A stretch of DNA of 64,000 nt, taken from positions 1 to 64,000 of the forward strand of contig NZ_QUFB01000003.1 of NCBI RefSeq assembly GCF_003478335.1. The letters run 5' to 3'. A program made the translations under genes and the position numbers. The stretch comes from Clostridium sp. AM49-4BH. GTDB taxonomy: Bacteria > Bacillota > Clostridia > Lachnospirales > Lachnospiraceae. The number at the start of each line of letters is the position of its first letter. Positions within the stretch are counted from its first letter, which is position 1. The notes beneath the pieces are model-generated. The model did not search any database. It saw only the letters and a list, made by a program, of their open reading frames with translations, and was not told the origin of the DNA. Of this stretch, positions 9,336-18,696 are shown one piece after another.

Positions 9336-10681
9336 ATGGCAAAGGATTATGAAGATTACCGTCGCCGCAATGAGCGTACGCAGGAGGCAGTGCGCCGCAG
9401 ACGCAACGCTGACTATGCAACACGCCGCAGCGCGGGATATTATGAGGATGAAGATTACAGCGAGCCGGTCAGACGAGCTCGTCAGACTGGTTCGACAAAA
9501 AGATCAGTACCAACGCAAAGCGCAGACAAACTACGAGATCGGGCAACTCAACCGGCAGCCGAAGTCATAGCGCACGGTCCGGCAGTTTCATCGGCAGCCG
9601 CAGTCATAACGCACGCTCCGGCAATGTAACAGACAGCCGCAGACGAGATATGCGCTCTGTTGGTGCAGCAGGTAGACGTAATAAGAAACGCCGCCATCCG
9701 ATCCGCCGTTTTTTACTATGCCTTTTACTGATCGTTGCTTTATGTGTCGGCGGCATATTTGTTTATTTGGTAAAATCACTGAATACGATTGAAAATCATC
9801 CGCTATCAGATGTGACACTTTGCGGGGAACAGGATGCAAATATCAAGAATTACACCAATATTGCCCTGTTCGGCGTGGATTCCCGTGCCAACGACCTAAG
9901 AAAGAATACACGAAGTGATTCCATTATCGTAGCAAGCATTAATAATAAAACACACGACGTCAAGTTAGTGTCCATTTATAGGGACACTTATGTAAAAATC
10001 CATGATCATGGCTGCACTAAGATCAACCACGCTTATGCGTATGGCGGTCCTGATCTTGCCGTCAATACACTCAACAAAAACTTTGATCTGAATATTAAAG
10101 ATTTTGTCACGGTAAACTTTAGTGCTTTAACGAATGTTATTGACGAATTGGGCGGTGTTGAACTCACGATCAAAAAAGAAGAGTTAAAATGGGTAAACGC
10201 CTATGGTCACGACGTTGCAAAGATCAATGGTCAAAAATATACCAAGATCAAGCATCCCGGCAAACAGACAGTGACCGGCGTACAGGCTACCGGCTACTGC
10301 CGCGTACGCTATACAAAGGGTGGCGATTTCACCCGTGCAGAACGACAGCGAACCGTCCTTCAGGCTATTTTTGCCAAGGCAAAAAAATCGAGTCCTACTG
10401 CGCTGATCTCTGCCATGAATAAGATCTTTCCGCAGATATACACCAGCCTATCGACATCGGACATCCTGTCACTCATGAAGTACCTGCCTTTTTATGAGAT
10501 TGGCGATCAACAGGGATTTCCGTACAAATTAAGCTGTCACCGCGGGCGGGACGGTATATATTATGACTTCCCAACGACACTCGTATCCAATGTAAAGAAA
10601 CTGCACAAAGAACTGTTTGGAACCGACAATTACGAGCCAAGCAAACTTGTACACACGATCAGCAAAGAAACCAGCAATTAG
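9336..10681 (+). CDS. LytR-CpsA-Psr (LCP) family glycopolymer ligase, frameshifted in this sequence
   Basis: LCP enzymes attach teichoic acids or capsular polymers to peptidoglycan outside the membrane. One gene is split into two frames. 9336 onward encodes an Arg-rich cytoplasmic start (MAKDYEDYRRRNERTQEAV...). The frame through 9650 continues with RRQTTRSGNSTGSRSHSARS, a membrane helix (FLLCLLLIVALCVGGIFVYL) and the LCP domain (NIALFGVDSR, RSDSIIVASIN, VSIYRDTYVKI, YTKGGDFTRAERQR). The join lies at the A run 9497-9501: one more A gives a continuous 448-aa protein with an uninterrupted basic N-terminus. Without it, frame 1 ends at 9629 in untypical sequence, and the ATG at 9650 lacks a ribosome site. 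AGGAAGGG at 9315 supports the 9336 start. It probably acts on the polymer begun by the upstream transferase. Confidence 0.85.
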
Positions 10682-10722
10682 CTTTACGATAGTGGTTTCA
10701 TGACCACTGTGGGGGATTGACT

Positions 10723-12288
10723 ATGAAGATTCGTACCAAACTTATTATTGCCTTTTTGATCATGATCTTATTTCCATTTGGCATGAGCGTACTTTGCGTA
10801 CACTTCGTGATGGAACGACAGACAACATTTCTCAAAAGCAACTACGATATTGAATCTTCGGACTACGAATTATCTCTCAATCCGATCACGATCATCTTTA
10901 ATGTAACGATGAACGACTATGTTGCCCTAGTGCAGACGGCAGACCAGAATCCGGATCGCTTTTACGATACTGATTATCTCCAGAAAGCAAATGACCATTT
11001 GGCAAGCCGCGACTCGTTCCTTATTTTGAAAATAGACGGTAAAGTAACATTCACCGGCAATTCTAAGCAGCACAAAAGAATGGAAACGCTCCCAGGCTTT
11101 ATTAAATATGAAAAAGGTACCGACAACATTGTATATATGGATCAAGGTGCTTCAATGGTAACTAAGAAAAAAGACTTTTACTTCTCCAACGGAACACAGG
11201 GACAGCTCTTTTTGGTGACCAATTTAGCATCTCTGGCACCTCATTGGAAAAAAGCGATATTTGATCTGATCTACTCTTTCTTAGCGATTATTTTGATCAC
11301 CGCGCTGCTCCTCGTGATCTGGCTCTATCGAAGTATCGCATATCCGATCAGCATACTGCGCATTGCCACGATTCAAATTGGTGCCGGTAATCTGGATTAC
11401 CCGATCCATCCGATATCGTCGGATGAAATTGGTGAATTATGTCAGGAATTCGAGGAAATGCGTATTCGCTTAAAATCTATGATGGATGAACGTATTCATT
11501 ACGAGGACGCCACCCGTGAAATGCTAAACAACGTATCTCATGATCTAAAGACGCCATTAACAGCGATCAAAGGGTATTCCGAAGGACTGTTGGACGGCAT
11601 AGCGGGCACCGAGGAAATGCAGCACAAATATCTGCATACTATTTATGCCAAAGCAAACGATATGACCTATTTGGTCGAAGAACTTTCTCTATTTGCCAAA
11701 ATGGAACAGAGCAGACTTCACTATGATCTCATTCCAATCAATCTGTCCGATTACTTTACGGATTGTATGGAAGATCTTTCCCTTGATCTGCAGAGTTACG
11801 GCATGACATTGTCCATGTTTAACTCTACGCCGCCAGACACCAAGGTGATGGCAGATCCCGAGAAATTAAAACGAGTGATCTTTAACATCGTGAATAATGC
11901 TGAAAAATATATGGATCATTCACCGTCTACCCTGCACGTTATTATCACCGAAGAACCCTCTAAACCGGAGCAGCCGCCATTGTATCGACAGCTCAATAAG
12001 GACGGTTCCGAGATTGAGCCGGCATTGCCACCAGACGAATTTATACGGATCCACATTGAGGATGAAGGCCCCGGCATTGCCGCAGCCAGTTTACCATATA
12101 TATTCCAACAATTTTACCGCGCCGATGCCTCTAGAACTTCATCAACAGGTGGAAGCGGTCTGGGACTCTCCATCGTCGAGCAGATCATTTCTGCACACGG
12201 CGGTAAAGTGTGGGCTGAAAGTGTAGAAGGCGTTGGAACGAGCATTATATTTACCCTGAAAAAAGCAAAAAACACTGATTTATCCTAA
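10723..12288 (+). CDS. membrane sensor histidine kinase (HAMP, HisKA, HATPase_c)
   Basis: 521 aa. Two membrane helices (about 7-30 and 180-202) bracket an extracytoplasmic sensor domain of about 150 residues. HAMP follows (about 203-255), then the dimerisation/phosphoacceptor motif NVSHDLKTPLTAIKGYSEGL with His273, and the ATPase N box (FNIVNNAEKY), G1 (EDEGPGI) and G2 (GGSGLGLSIV) motifs. The ATG at 10723 is preferred over the TTG at 10717 because GGGGG at 10711-10715 is optimally spaced from it. A 6-bp stem (AGTGGT/ACCACT, 10691-10708) separates it from the LCP gene. It forms a pair with the response regulator 12 bp downstream. Its place in the operon suggests it monitors the envelope, which is inference. 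Confidence 0.92.
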   Translation: MKIRTKLIIAFLIMILFPFGMSVLCVHFVMERQTTFLKSNYDIESSDYELSLNPITIIFNVTMNDYVALVQTADQNPDRFYDTDYLQKANDHLASRDSFLILKIDGKVTFTGNSKQHKRMETLPGFIKYEKGTDNIVYMDQGASMVTKKKDFYFSNGTQGQLFLVTNLASLAPHWKKAIFDLIYSFLAIILITALLLVIWLYRSIAYPISILRIATIQIGAGNLDYPIHPISSDEIGELCQEFEEMRIRLKSMMDERIHYEDATREMLNNVSHDLKTPLTAIKGYSEGLLDGIAGTEEMQHKYLHTIYAKANDMTYLVEELSLFAKMEQSRLHYDLIPINLSDYFTDCMEDLSLDLQSYGMTLSMFNSTPPDTKVMADPEKLKRVIFNIVNNAEKYMDHSPSTLHVIITEEPSKPEQPPLYRQLNKDGSEIEPALPPDEFIRIHIEDEGPGIAAASLPYIFQQFYRADASRTSSTGGSGLGLSIVEQIISAHGGKVWAESVEGVGTSIIFTLKKAKNTDLS

Positions 12289-12300
12289 GGAGGTACATTC

Positions 12301-12989
12301 ATGAGCAATATTTTGATCATTGAAGATGACACTGCCATTGCAGAATTAGAAAAAGATTATTTAGAATTAAGCGAATTTCATGTAGAGATCGAACATGAGG
12401 CAGTGAGGGTGCTGCCAGAGCTATCGATGAAGATTTCGACCTGATCTTACTGGATCTGATGTTACCCGGCATGGATGGTTTCGAGATCTGTAAGCTGATC
12501 CGTGAAAAGAAAAACACACCGATCATTATGGTTTCCGCCAAAAAGGAAGACATTGATAAGATTCGCGGTTTAGGTCTGGGGGCTGATGATTACATGACCA
12601 AACCGTTCAGTCCAAGCGAACTGGTAGCTCGCGTCAAAGCGCACCTGTCCCGCTACAAACGGCTCACCTCTGCCGGGCAGGAGACAAATGAAGTCATTGA
12701 GATCCGCGATCTGGTTATTGATAAAACAGCCCGCCGCGTCATTCTTGCCGGTGAAGAGAAAACATTTACCACCAAAGAGTTTGATCTCCTCACCTTTTTG
12801 GCAGAACATCCAAACCATGTTTACTCCAAAGAAGAACTCTTTAAGAAGATTTGGGAAATGGAATCTGTCGGTGACATTGCAACTGTTACCGTACACATCA
12901 AAAAAATACGCGAAAAGATCGAAGAAAACACCTCAAAGCCAAAATATATTGAAACGATCTGGGGCGTCGGATATCGTTTCCGCCTCTGA
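12301..12989 (+). CDS. OmpR-family response regulator, frameshifted in this sequence
   Basis: Partner of the upstream kinase. A perfect AAGGAGGT precedes the ATG at 12301 and the first codons read MSNILIIEDDTAIAELEKDY, a canonical receiver start. After ...VEIEHE the frame breaks at GAGG/CAGTGAGGG (12400/12401). Adding one G restores EGSEGAARAIDEDFDLILL with acceptor Asp52, followed by VSAKKED and a winged-helix DNA-binding domain ending GVGYRFRL. The corrected length is 229 aa, normal for the family. Read literally, only an internal Met at 12459 would give a protein, and that protein would lack the first receiver strand and helix. A one-base deletion in a GGG run is more plausible than a truncated gene. 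Confidence 0.88.
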
Positions 12990-13071
12990 TCCCTTTCGTA
13001 TATTAGATATTATTTGCATCTCTAATTGCATTTCAGGGATTGGATCGCAGTTCCGTCTCTAAACCATTGTT

Positions 13072-15219
13072 TTATTTATGATGCAGTTTTTCTTCCAGCC
13101 GGCGCAGCCGTTTTGCGGCCTCCGGCTGTTGTTTTTCCAGACGCTTTTCCAACTTCACACGGCTAGCCTTCAATTTCTCTAAAATCTCAGGATTATCCTG
13201 TTGCAGCTGTCTGGCAATATGACGACGACGTTTTTCGATCAATTCCAGCACAACTCTGCGATTATGTTCTTCTGTCATATGCTCCGGTAATTCGTCCATA
13301 TGAAGTTCCATACGACGCAGGAATTCATCCTCATCGATCGCACCAAGCGTATGCCATGTTTCCATCAACTCCTCAATTCCCTGCTCAGCCAACTGCTCGA
13401 GATCCGGCATCTGATGGATATGTTCCAACACAATATGCACACGCCGCTCAATCTCATTAACCGTATCTTCTCCAAATGCCCACGCAAATTCTTCCAAAGT
13501 ATTTTCTGCTTCTGCCGGAATATTCATAATAAACTGTCGTTTCTGCTCCGGCATTGAAGTTACCGGATAAGGCTCCCTAATACCTGCATCATGTAAAGCA
13601 GCCGTAATTGTTCTGCGCACATATCCTTTTTGGATCATCTGCCCTTTACCAAGCTTTCGCAACTTAGCGTTGATCCCCTCGTGATGCTCTGTCATATAAA
13701 ATGCAATGCCTCTGCCCTGCAGACTGTCTGCAAGCTGTTCCAACCGATCCGCCGCTGTAATATCAATATTTGTGACAGCTCCGGCATCGACAATGACCAC
13801 CTTTGTGTCATCCGTAATACTTTGCTCAATATCATCCACAAAAATTTTGACATTTGCAAAAAATAAACTCTCACTGAACTGATACATAACAACATGATCG
13901 ATCGGATACGCAAAACGATTTTTGGCGCGGTCATAAAATCCATCCCGCCCCGGAATAATCCCCAAAAAGCAGCGTGGAGGATCTGTTTCACGCAGAATGA
14001 CTTCTACAAAAGATAAGATAATACCAATGATAACGCCGTAAATTGTTCCAAGCATCAGTACACCAAAGAAAGCTGCCATATAAATATAAAATTCAATCCG
14101 ACTCACGCGGAATAATCTCACCGCCAGATCAAATTCCACCACTTTCATCAAGGCTGATATCACGATAGCGGTAAGCACCGGCACCGGCAAATACCCTATA
14201 AATCCGGTACCAAACAGCAACACACATACCATTGTCAAACTCGCTGTGATCGAAACTAACTGCGTTTTGCCGCCATACTGGTCATTCATGGAAGTACGTG
14301 AAATACTCCCGTTGACCGGACAGCATCCAACAACGGCTGCACCAAAATTTCCGACAGCACATGCCAAGATTTCACGATTGTCTTTGATCTTATATCCATT
14401 TTGAAAAGCAAAGTTATTTTCAGAAAGCAGCGTTTCTGCCATCACCACCACTGCCACGATAAGTCCTCTTCCGACGGCCTGCGTCATGTTTACTCCGCCC
14501 AGATCCGGCAGATGAAATGACGGGAGACCGTTTTTTACATCTGCAAGCATACGCACGCCATATTGCCCTAAGGAAGCATATTTCGTCAAAAGCACACCCG
14601 CCACCATCACAACAACGACCATCGGAAACTTCGGCGCTATTTTACGGCTTATTACAATGATCAGCAAAGAAGCACACCCCAATACTACTGACATCCCATT
14701 CACGTGATGCATAGTTTTCCATAAATGGTGCAATAGTTCCGGAAGCTCCCCTGTTCCGGAGGAAGCACCAAGTACCTTTGGTATTTGCATCAAAATGATC
14801 GTCACAGCAATGCCACTGACAAAACCACCCATGACCGGTGTCGATATAAAATCTACCATCTTTCCGGCTTTCAATACATAAAACAGCAACAACCACAATC
14901 CGGTGCATAAGGCGATCATGGAAATATAATCAATCGCTTCCGCAGATCCAAATGCAATTCCAAGGGAGCTCACACTGGCGCCAACAATTGCTGCCGGTGC
15001 GGCATCCACGCCAAAGATAAACTGTGGCGATGTCGAAAAGCAGGCAAATAAAAGAATCGGAAGTACCGAACCATACAGCCCATAAACGGCCGGAAGGCCC
15101 GATACTTCCGCATATCCCATGGCGATCGGAATAGACACTGCCGCCATTACAACGCCCGCGATCAAATCCTTTGCCAAATAATTCTTTTTATAATTATGTA
15201 ATGTAGTAAATAAACGCAT
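13072..15219 (-). CDS. SulP-family anion transporter with STAS domain and charged C-terminal extension
   Basis: 715 aa, of the SLC26/SulP family of sulfate, bicarbonate or dicarboxylate transporters. About twelve hydrophobic segments (residues 15-420) include the family start DLIAGVVMAAVSIPIAMGYAEVSGLPAVYGLY. A STAS domain follows (about 440-545, with VVIVDAGAVTNIDITAADRL). The last 150 residues are strongly charged and helical (EKRRRHIARQLQQ...KRLRRLEEKL), an unusual cytoplasmic extension. The start is the ATG at 15219, 8 nt after GGGAGG, not the longer frame to 15264. It is convergent with the two-component genes and otherwise alone. The anion cannot be predicted. Confidence 0.88.
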   Translation of the reverse strand: MRLFTTLHNYKKNYLAKDLIAGVVMAAVSIPIAMGYAEVSGLPAVYGLYGSVLPILLFACFSTSPQFIFGVDAAPAAIVGASVSSLGIAFGSAEAIDYISMIALCTGLWLLLFYVLKAGKMVDFISTPVMGGFVSGIAVTIILMQIPKVLGASSGTGELPELLHHLWKTMHHVNGMSVVLGCASLLIIVISRKIAPKFPMVVVVMVAGVLLTKYASLGQYGVRMLADVKNGLPSFHLPDLGGVNMTQAVGRGLIVAVVVMAETLLSENNFAFQNGYKIKDNREILACAVGNFGAAVVGCCPVNGSISRTSMNDQYGGKTQLVSITASLTMVCVLLFGTGFIGYLPVPVLTAIVISALMKVVEFDLAVRLFRVSRIEFYIYMAAFFGVLMLGTIYGVIIGIILSFVEVILRETDPPRCFLGIIPGRDGFYDRAKNRFAYPIDHVVMYQFSESLFFANVKIFVDDIEQSITDDTKVVIVDAGAVTNIDITAADRLEQLADSLQGRGIAFYMTEHHEGINAKLRKLGKGQMIQKGYVRRTITAALHDAGIREPYPVTSMPEQKRQFIMNIPAEAENTLEEFAWAFGEDTVNEIERRVHIVLEHIHQMPDLEQLAEQGIEELMETWHTLGAIDEDEFLRRMELHMDELPEHMTEEHNRRVVLELIEKRRRHIARQLQQDNPEILEKLKASRVKLEKRLEKQQPEAAKRLRRLEEKLHHK

Positions 15220-15364
15220 AAACAATCCTCCCATCTCAGACGTCTTTGTCAGCAACCGCATCAAGGCCGCAGCAAAAGGTATCCGTTGTCTGACATGCTC
15301 ACTTGTCTATCATTTTACCACATTTTTTGACGATCTGCAGGCAAAATCTATTCCTACGGATTTA

Positions 15365-16831
15365 CTACATCGCATGACCTGCCGTCAAAACCTGTTCCTG
15401 CGCCATATTTACCGCATCACATAATTCGCCAAAATAAAACATCTCATCTTCCTGATAGCAGGCTGCCAGCAATGCATCCAACTCATACATTGGATTCCAT
15501 TTACGCATACCACATGCTGCAAATGTGCTGTTGACCATGTCACGAAAAACATCTAGAGCTTCTCCCTGCTCATATCTGCTCTCTTTTTGCTCGATCGAAC
15601 TTTGATATTGCTTTTGTGCAACATACAGTATCATCGGCAGAAAATCCTCGCGCTGAATGAGCTGGCATCTTCGATGATGTTCTTTGCTGAATTTCTCGAC
15701 CCAGACCTTAGCCTCCAAGACCGTCTCCGCATAATAACTATCCTTCGTGTAATCTGCAATAAATCGACCGATCCATTCCGGGCAAGCCTCCTTTGACTCC
15801 ATATCGGAAAGTACATTCAGCGCAATATTGGTGCGTATTTCCCGCTCTTTCTGTAAAGGAGTATTTAGCATATCCGACAAATGTTTGGACGTTAATTCCG
15901 GCAGGGGTGATTGCTTTACCTCATTTGAAAACAGTTCAATGATCGTAGAATTATACGCCTTCTTAGAATTGACCATATGATTCAATTCGTGAAGCATTTC
16001 CAATACATCATTATTTACATCTTTTTTCTTGCGTCTGGCTCCGGCGATATATTTCTCGATCAACTGATACTCCTTTTCAGATTCCGCAGAACATTTCATC
16101 CTGATCCATGTTGCAAAATCTGTCTCGCGGATCAGATTATCCAGGCTGCGTTTTGCATCCTCTCTGATCACGTCTATTATCATATATTTGTAAGTATTCA
16201 GATAGTCTAGAGTTGTCAGACTATATCCCTTGAAAAATTGGCTGTTTTCCCGCATCCACTTCATGAATGCCTCTTTGCTGCTGTTTTTATGATAGGCAAA
16301 CTCCTGCATGAGCTGATTCGTACTATGCGTATGTATTAATTGCGTCTGCGTTTGGAACGATTTCTCATAGCCATCGATCATCTTAAGTGCCTGTTCATAA
16401 GAATAATGATGATCCAAACAATATAAAAAGATAACTTCTCTGTAATCATTATACTGTGCCGCCGGCTGACCAATTCCTTCCTGCAGAAAATGATTCAACC
16501 GCTGCACACTAAATCCCAAACAAAAGCTGATCATGTATGCCTGAGCTCGATTTGGCGTAGCCATACCATTGATCCCAAACCACCGGCGCATTGTTGGTCT
16601 GGAAGCCGGATATGGTTCGGTCAGCTTATTCATCATAATGCGGAATGCCTTTTTACGGTCTGCTTCTTCCTTCCCCTCCACACCCATGAGTTCCATCATA
16701 TACCAACTACTCTCCCGGTGCTTTTTCTTCAGGATATCTTTTACTTCCGCATAAAATTTCTTTTTTGATTCATCGCGTCTTGTTGTATTCATGCCGTACG
16801 TTCTCCATTTCTTCTTACTGTCTTTATTCAT
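15365..16831 (-). CDS. unknown 488-aa protein coupled to the Ser/Thr kinase
   Basis: I do not recognise the family. The protein is soluble-looking, helical and lacks a signal peptide. Residues 70-125 (PTMRRWFGINGMATPNRAQAYMISFCLGFSVQRLNHFL) resemble the layout of an XRE-type helix-turn-helix domain as used in DNA binding or as a protein-docking module. The rest is helix-rich with many Tyr, Lys and Glu. The start overlaps the kinase stop by one base (TAATG), so translation is coupled and the two are almost certainly made together. The simplest idea is a substrate or effector of the kinase, for example a phosphorylation-controlled regulator; that is inference only. Confidence 0.7.
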   Translation of the reverse strand: MNKDSKKKWRTYGMNTTRRDESKKKFYAEVKDILKKKHRESSWYMMELMGVEGKEEADRKKAFRIMMNKLTEPYPASRPTMRRWFGINGMATPNRAQAYMISFCLGFSVQRLNHFLQEGIGQPAAQYNDYREVIFLYCLDHHYSYEQALKMIDGYEKSFQTQTQLIHTHSTNQLMQEFAYHKNSSKEAFMKWMRENSQFFKGYSLTTLDYLNTYKYMIIDVIREDAKRSLDNLIRETDFATWIRMKCSAESEKEYQLIEKYIAGARRKKKDVNNDVLEMLHELNHMVNSKKAYNSTIIELFSNEVKQSPLPELTSKHLSDMLNTPLQKEREIRTNIALNVLSDMESKEACPEWIGRFIADYTKDSYYAETVLEAKVWVEKFSKEHHRRCQLIQREDFLPMILYVAQKQYQSSIEQKESRYEQGEALDVFRDMVNSTFAACGMRKWNPMYELDALLAACYQEDEMFYFGELCDAVNMAQEQVLTAGHAM

Positions 16832-18357
16832 TAAGGAATGACACCAACAAACTTTTTCTTAGACTTGGAAGGTTTCTTCGTCGCTGTTACAGTTCTCTGT
16901 GGAGATACTGCTTCCTTGGATCTTGCAGTGCTTTTTGGCTTAACAGTCCGCTTCGGTTTCGCTGACTTTTTTGGTTTCGTGGTGCGCTTTGGCTTTGCCG
17001 TTTTCTTTGGCGTCACTGTCTGCTTTGCATCCGCTGTCTGTTGCGGATCCCCCACTGTCGATGTTGCGGGATTGTTCTTCTGTGCCCCTGCGGAAGCTTT
17101 CGCATTCGTCTCATCCGCATGATCGGTACTAATCGCCTGTCCGGAAGCAGTCTTTGATTCTGTCATGCCTGGTCTGCCTGACGCCACAGGTGATCCAATG
17201 GCTGACAATTTGCCGCCCGTTGTCAAAAGCGCACAGACAGCTAACACTCCTGCCAACACCACTGCGCCCCCTGCCAACAGTACGCGTTTGCTCTTGTGCT
17301 GAAAATACAATACCACTCGCTGCACCCAGCCTCTCGATTCATACAGTGCCGCTTCTAATGATTCCATGCTTTGAAATCTGCGATTTGCTTTGACCGCCAT
17401 GCCTCGCATGATCGCATCCTCTTCTGTCGCAGACAACCGAATATGTGGCATATCCCGCAACAGCTTGATGTCATCATGGATCATTCGCTCAATCGACTCG
17501 TTTGGCACGATCCCTGTCAACATAAAATACATTGTCGCACACAAAGAATACACGTCAGACCAAGCTCCCCAATTACCTCTGCCGCGATACTGCTCCTCCG
17601 GCGTATATCCGCGCTTAAATAACACCGTCATGCTCTGTGTCATAGTCTGACGTTCTGCTCTGGCTGACCCAAAATCAATTAAGACTAACTCTTCCTTTTG
17701 ATTGACTAATATATTATCCGGGCTGATATCTCTATGAATGATCCCTGTCTTATGGATCGCAGATAATGCTTTGATCACCGGATGTATCATTTGGAGTACA
17801 CGCTCTCCGGCAATCGGACCGTGCTCTTTGATATATTCTTTTAGCGTGATCCCGTCTACATATTCCATAACCAAATAAGCTGTTCCATTCGCATAAAAGA
17901 AATTAATAACAGAAACCACGCCGGCGATGCCGTGAAACTTTGCTAAGATCTTTGCCTCATTATAAAATTTTTCCAGACCATTCTTGTAACTTTCGTCCTC
18001 GTCCCCGGCATACACATATACCGTGTTTCCCGTATCACTTTCCTCTTCCAACATATCTCTGCTCACATGATTGATCGGAAAATATTCTTTAATCGCTACA
18101 ATCTGGTCGAGAAGCATATCCCTGCCAATATATGTAATTCCAAAGCTCCCCTCACCGAGAACTCTGCCTATCAAATATCGTTCTTTTAATATACTCCCCA
18201 GACGAATGCAACGTGGTGCTCTATCATAACTTTCCAGAGAAAACCCACACAGTGGACAAGTTGATCTTTTGTCTTTTCCCTTGGGAAAGGCTTTCATGCA
18301 CCCCATGCAGTATGTCATTCGTTCTGTTGTCATACGCTGTCCATCCTTGTTATTCAT
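16831..18357 (-). CDS. PknB-like Ser/Thr protein kinase with zinc ribbon and membrane anchor
   Basis: 508 aa. An N-terminal four-Cys ribbon (Cys17, 20, 34, 37 in CMGC...CPLC) precedes a complete Hanks kinase domain (about 58-335): glycine loop GEGSFG, VAIK Lys90, Glu134, catalytic HRDISPDN (Asp210) and DFG (228-230). One membrane helix follows (about 358-380), then a roughly 120-residue extracytoplasmic tail of Lys/Thr/Pro repeats. The tail replaces the PASTA repeats of classical PknB, so a different ligand or wall attachment is likely. An alternative start at 18333 has a better-spaced AAGGA. It is the first gene of a two-gene operon with the 488-aa protein. Confidence 0.9.
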   Translation of the reverse strand: MNNKDGQRMTTERMTYCMGCMKAFPKGKDKRSTCPLCGFSLESYDRAPRCIRLGSILKERYLIGRVLGEGSFGITYIGRDMLLDQIVAIKEYFPINHVSRDMLEEESDTGNTVYVYAGDEDESYKNGLEKFYNEAKILAKFHGIAGVVSVINFFYANGTAYLVMEYVDGITLKEYIKEHGPIAGERVLQMIHPVIKALSAIHKTGIIHRDISPDNILVNQKEELVLIDFGSARAERQTMTQSMTVLFKRGYTPEEQYRGRGNWGAWSDVYSLCATMYFMLTGIVPNESIERMIHDDIKLLRDMPHIRLSATEEDAIMRGMAVKANRRFQSMESLEAALYESRGWVQRVVLYFQHKSKRVLLAGGAVVLAGVLAVCALLTTGGKLSAIGSPVASGRPGMTESKTASGQAISTDHADETNAKASAGAQKNNPATSTVGDPQQTADAKQTVTPKKTAKPKRTTKPKKSAKPKRTVKPKSTARSKEAVSPQRTVTATKKPSKSKKKFVGVIP

Positions 18358-18388
18358 TACTTATGCTTACATTTTTAAGAATAGTATA

Positions 18389-18485
18389 TCACAAATTCGC
18401 AACGCAAGGGAGCTTGTTCACTTGCGCAGAATTTGTGAACGACAAAATCATAAAGTGCAATGCACGACAGATGCGAAGCATCTGG
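18389..18485. repeat. two adjacent hairpins upstream of the kinase gene
   Basis: TCACAAATTC...CGCAAG pairs with CTTGCG...GAATTTGTGA (18389-18438), and CAGATGC/GCATCTG forms a second stem near 18468-18485. The TATCACAAA word also ends the 133-bp repeat that follows at 18528, so this may be a diverged relative. Confidence 0.5.
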
Positions 18486-18527
18486 ATTTTGGAGTTATTA
18501 TATCATACATCAATTAGCCTTTTTATT

Positions 18528-18660
18528 AAACTCGCAAATCCGCTCCTTCAGAGCTTATTCGCTTGTTACACAAGCTTATTTGCTCGTTAATGAGCCCAGA
18601 AAAACAAATGTCTGCTTCGCAGCCGCTTGTTTTTCTCTGAGGCTCATTATATCACAAACT
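18528..18660 (-). repeat. 132-bp hairpin repeat, copy 1 (contains a conserved 23-codon frame)
   Basis: Nearly identical to 45409-45540. Both begin AAACTCGCAAAT and end ATATCACAAA in plus orientation. A strong stem is formed by GAGCC-AGAAAAACAA and its complement TTGTTTTTCT-GAGGCTC. On the minus strand a frame (18647-18576) reads MSLREKQAAAKQ...LGSLTSK and stop, and copy 2 encodes the identical peptide. The element starts 36 bp past the stop of the secreted protein at 18697, so it may serve as a transcript 3' end. Confidence 0.7.
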
Positions 18661-18696
18661 TGATACCCATTAAAATTTTTCCGTTTTTTTCATTCT

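Noticed and set aside
9650..10681. LCP protein starting independently at the ATG 9650
   Set aside because: No ribosome site precedes it and the Arg/Ser-rich frame runs on upstream to 9452, which fits one longer protein broken at the A run near 9500.
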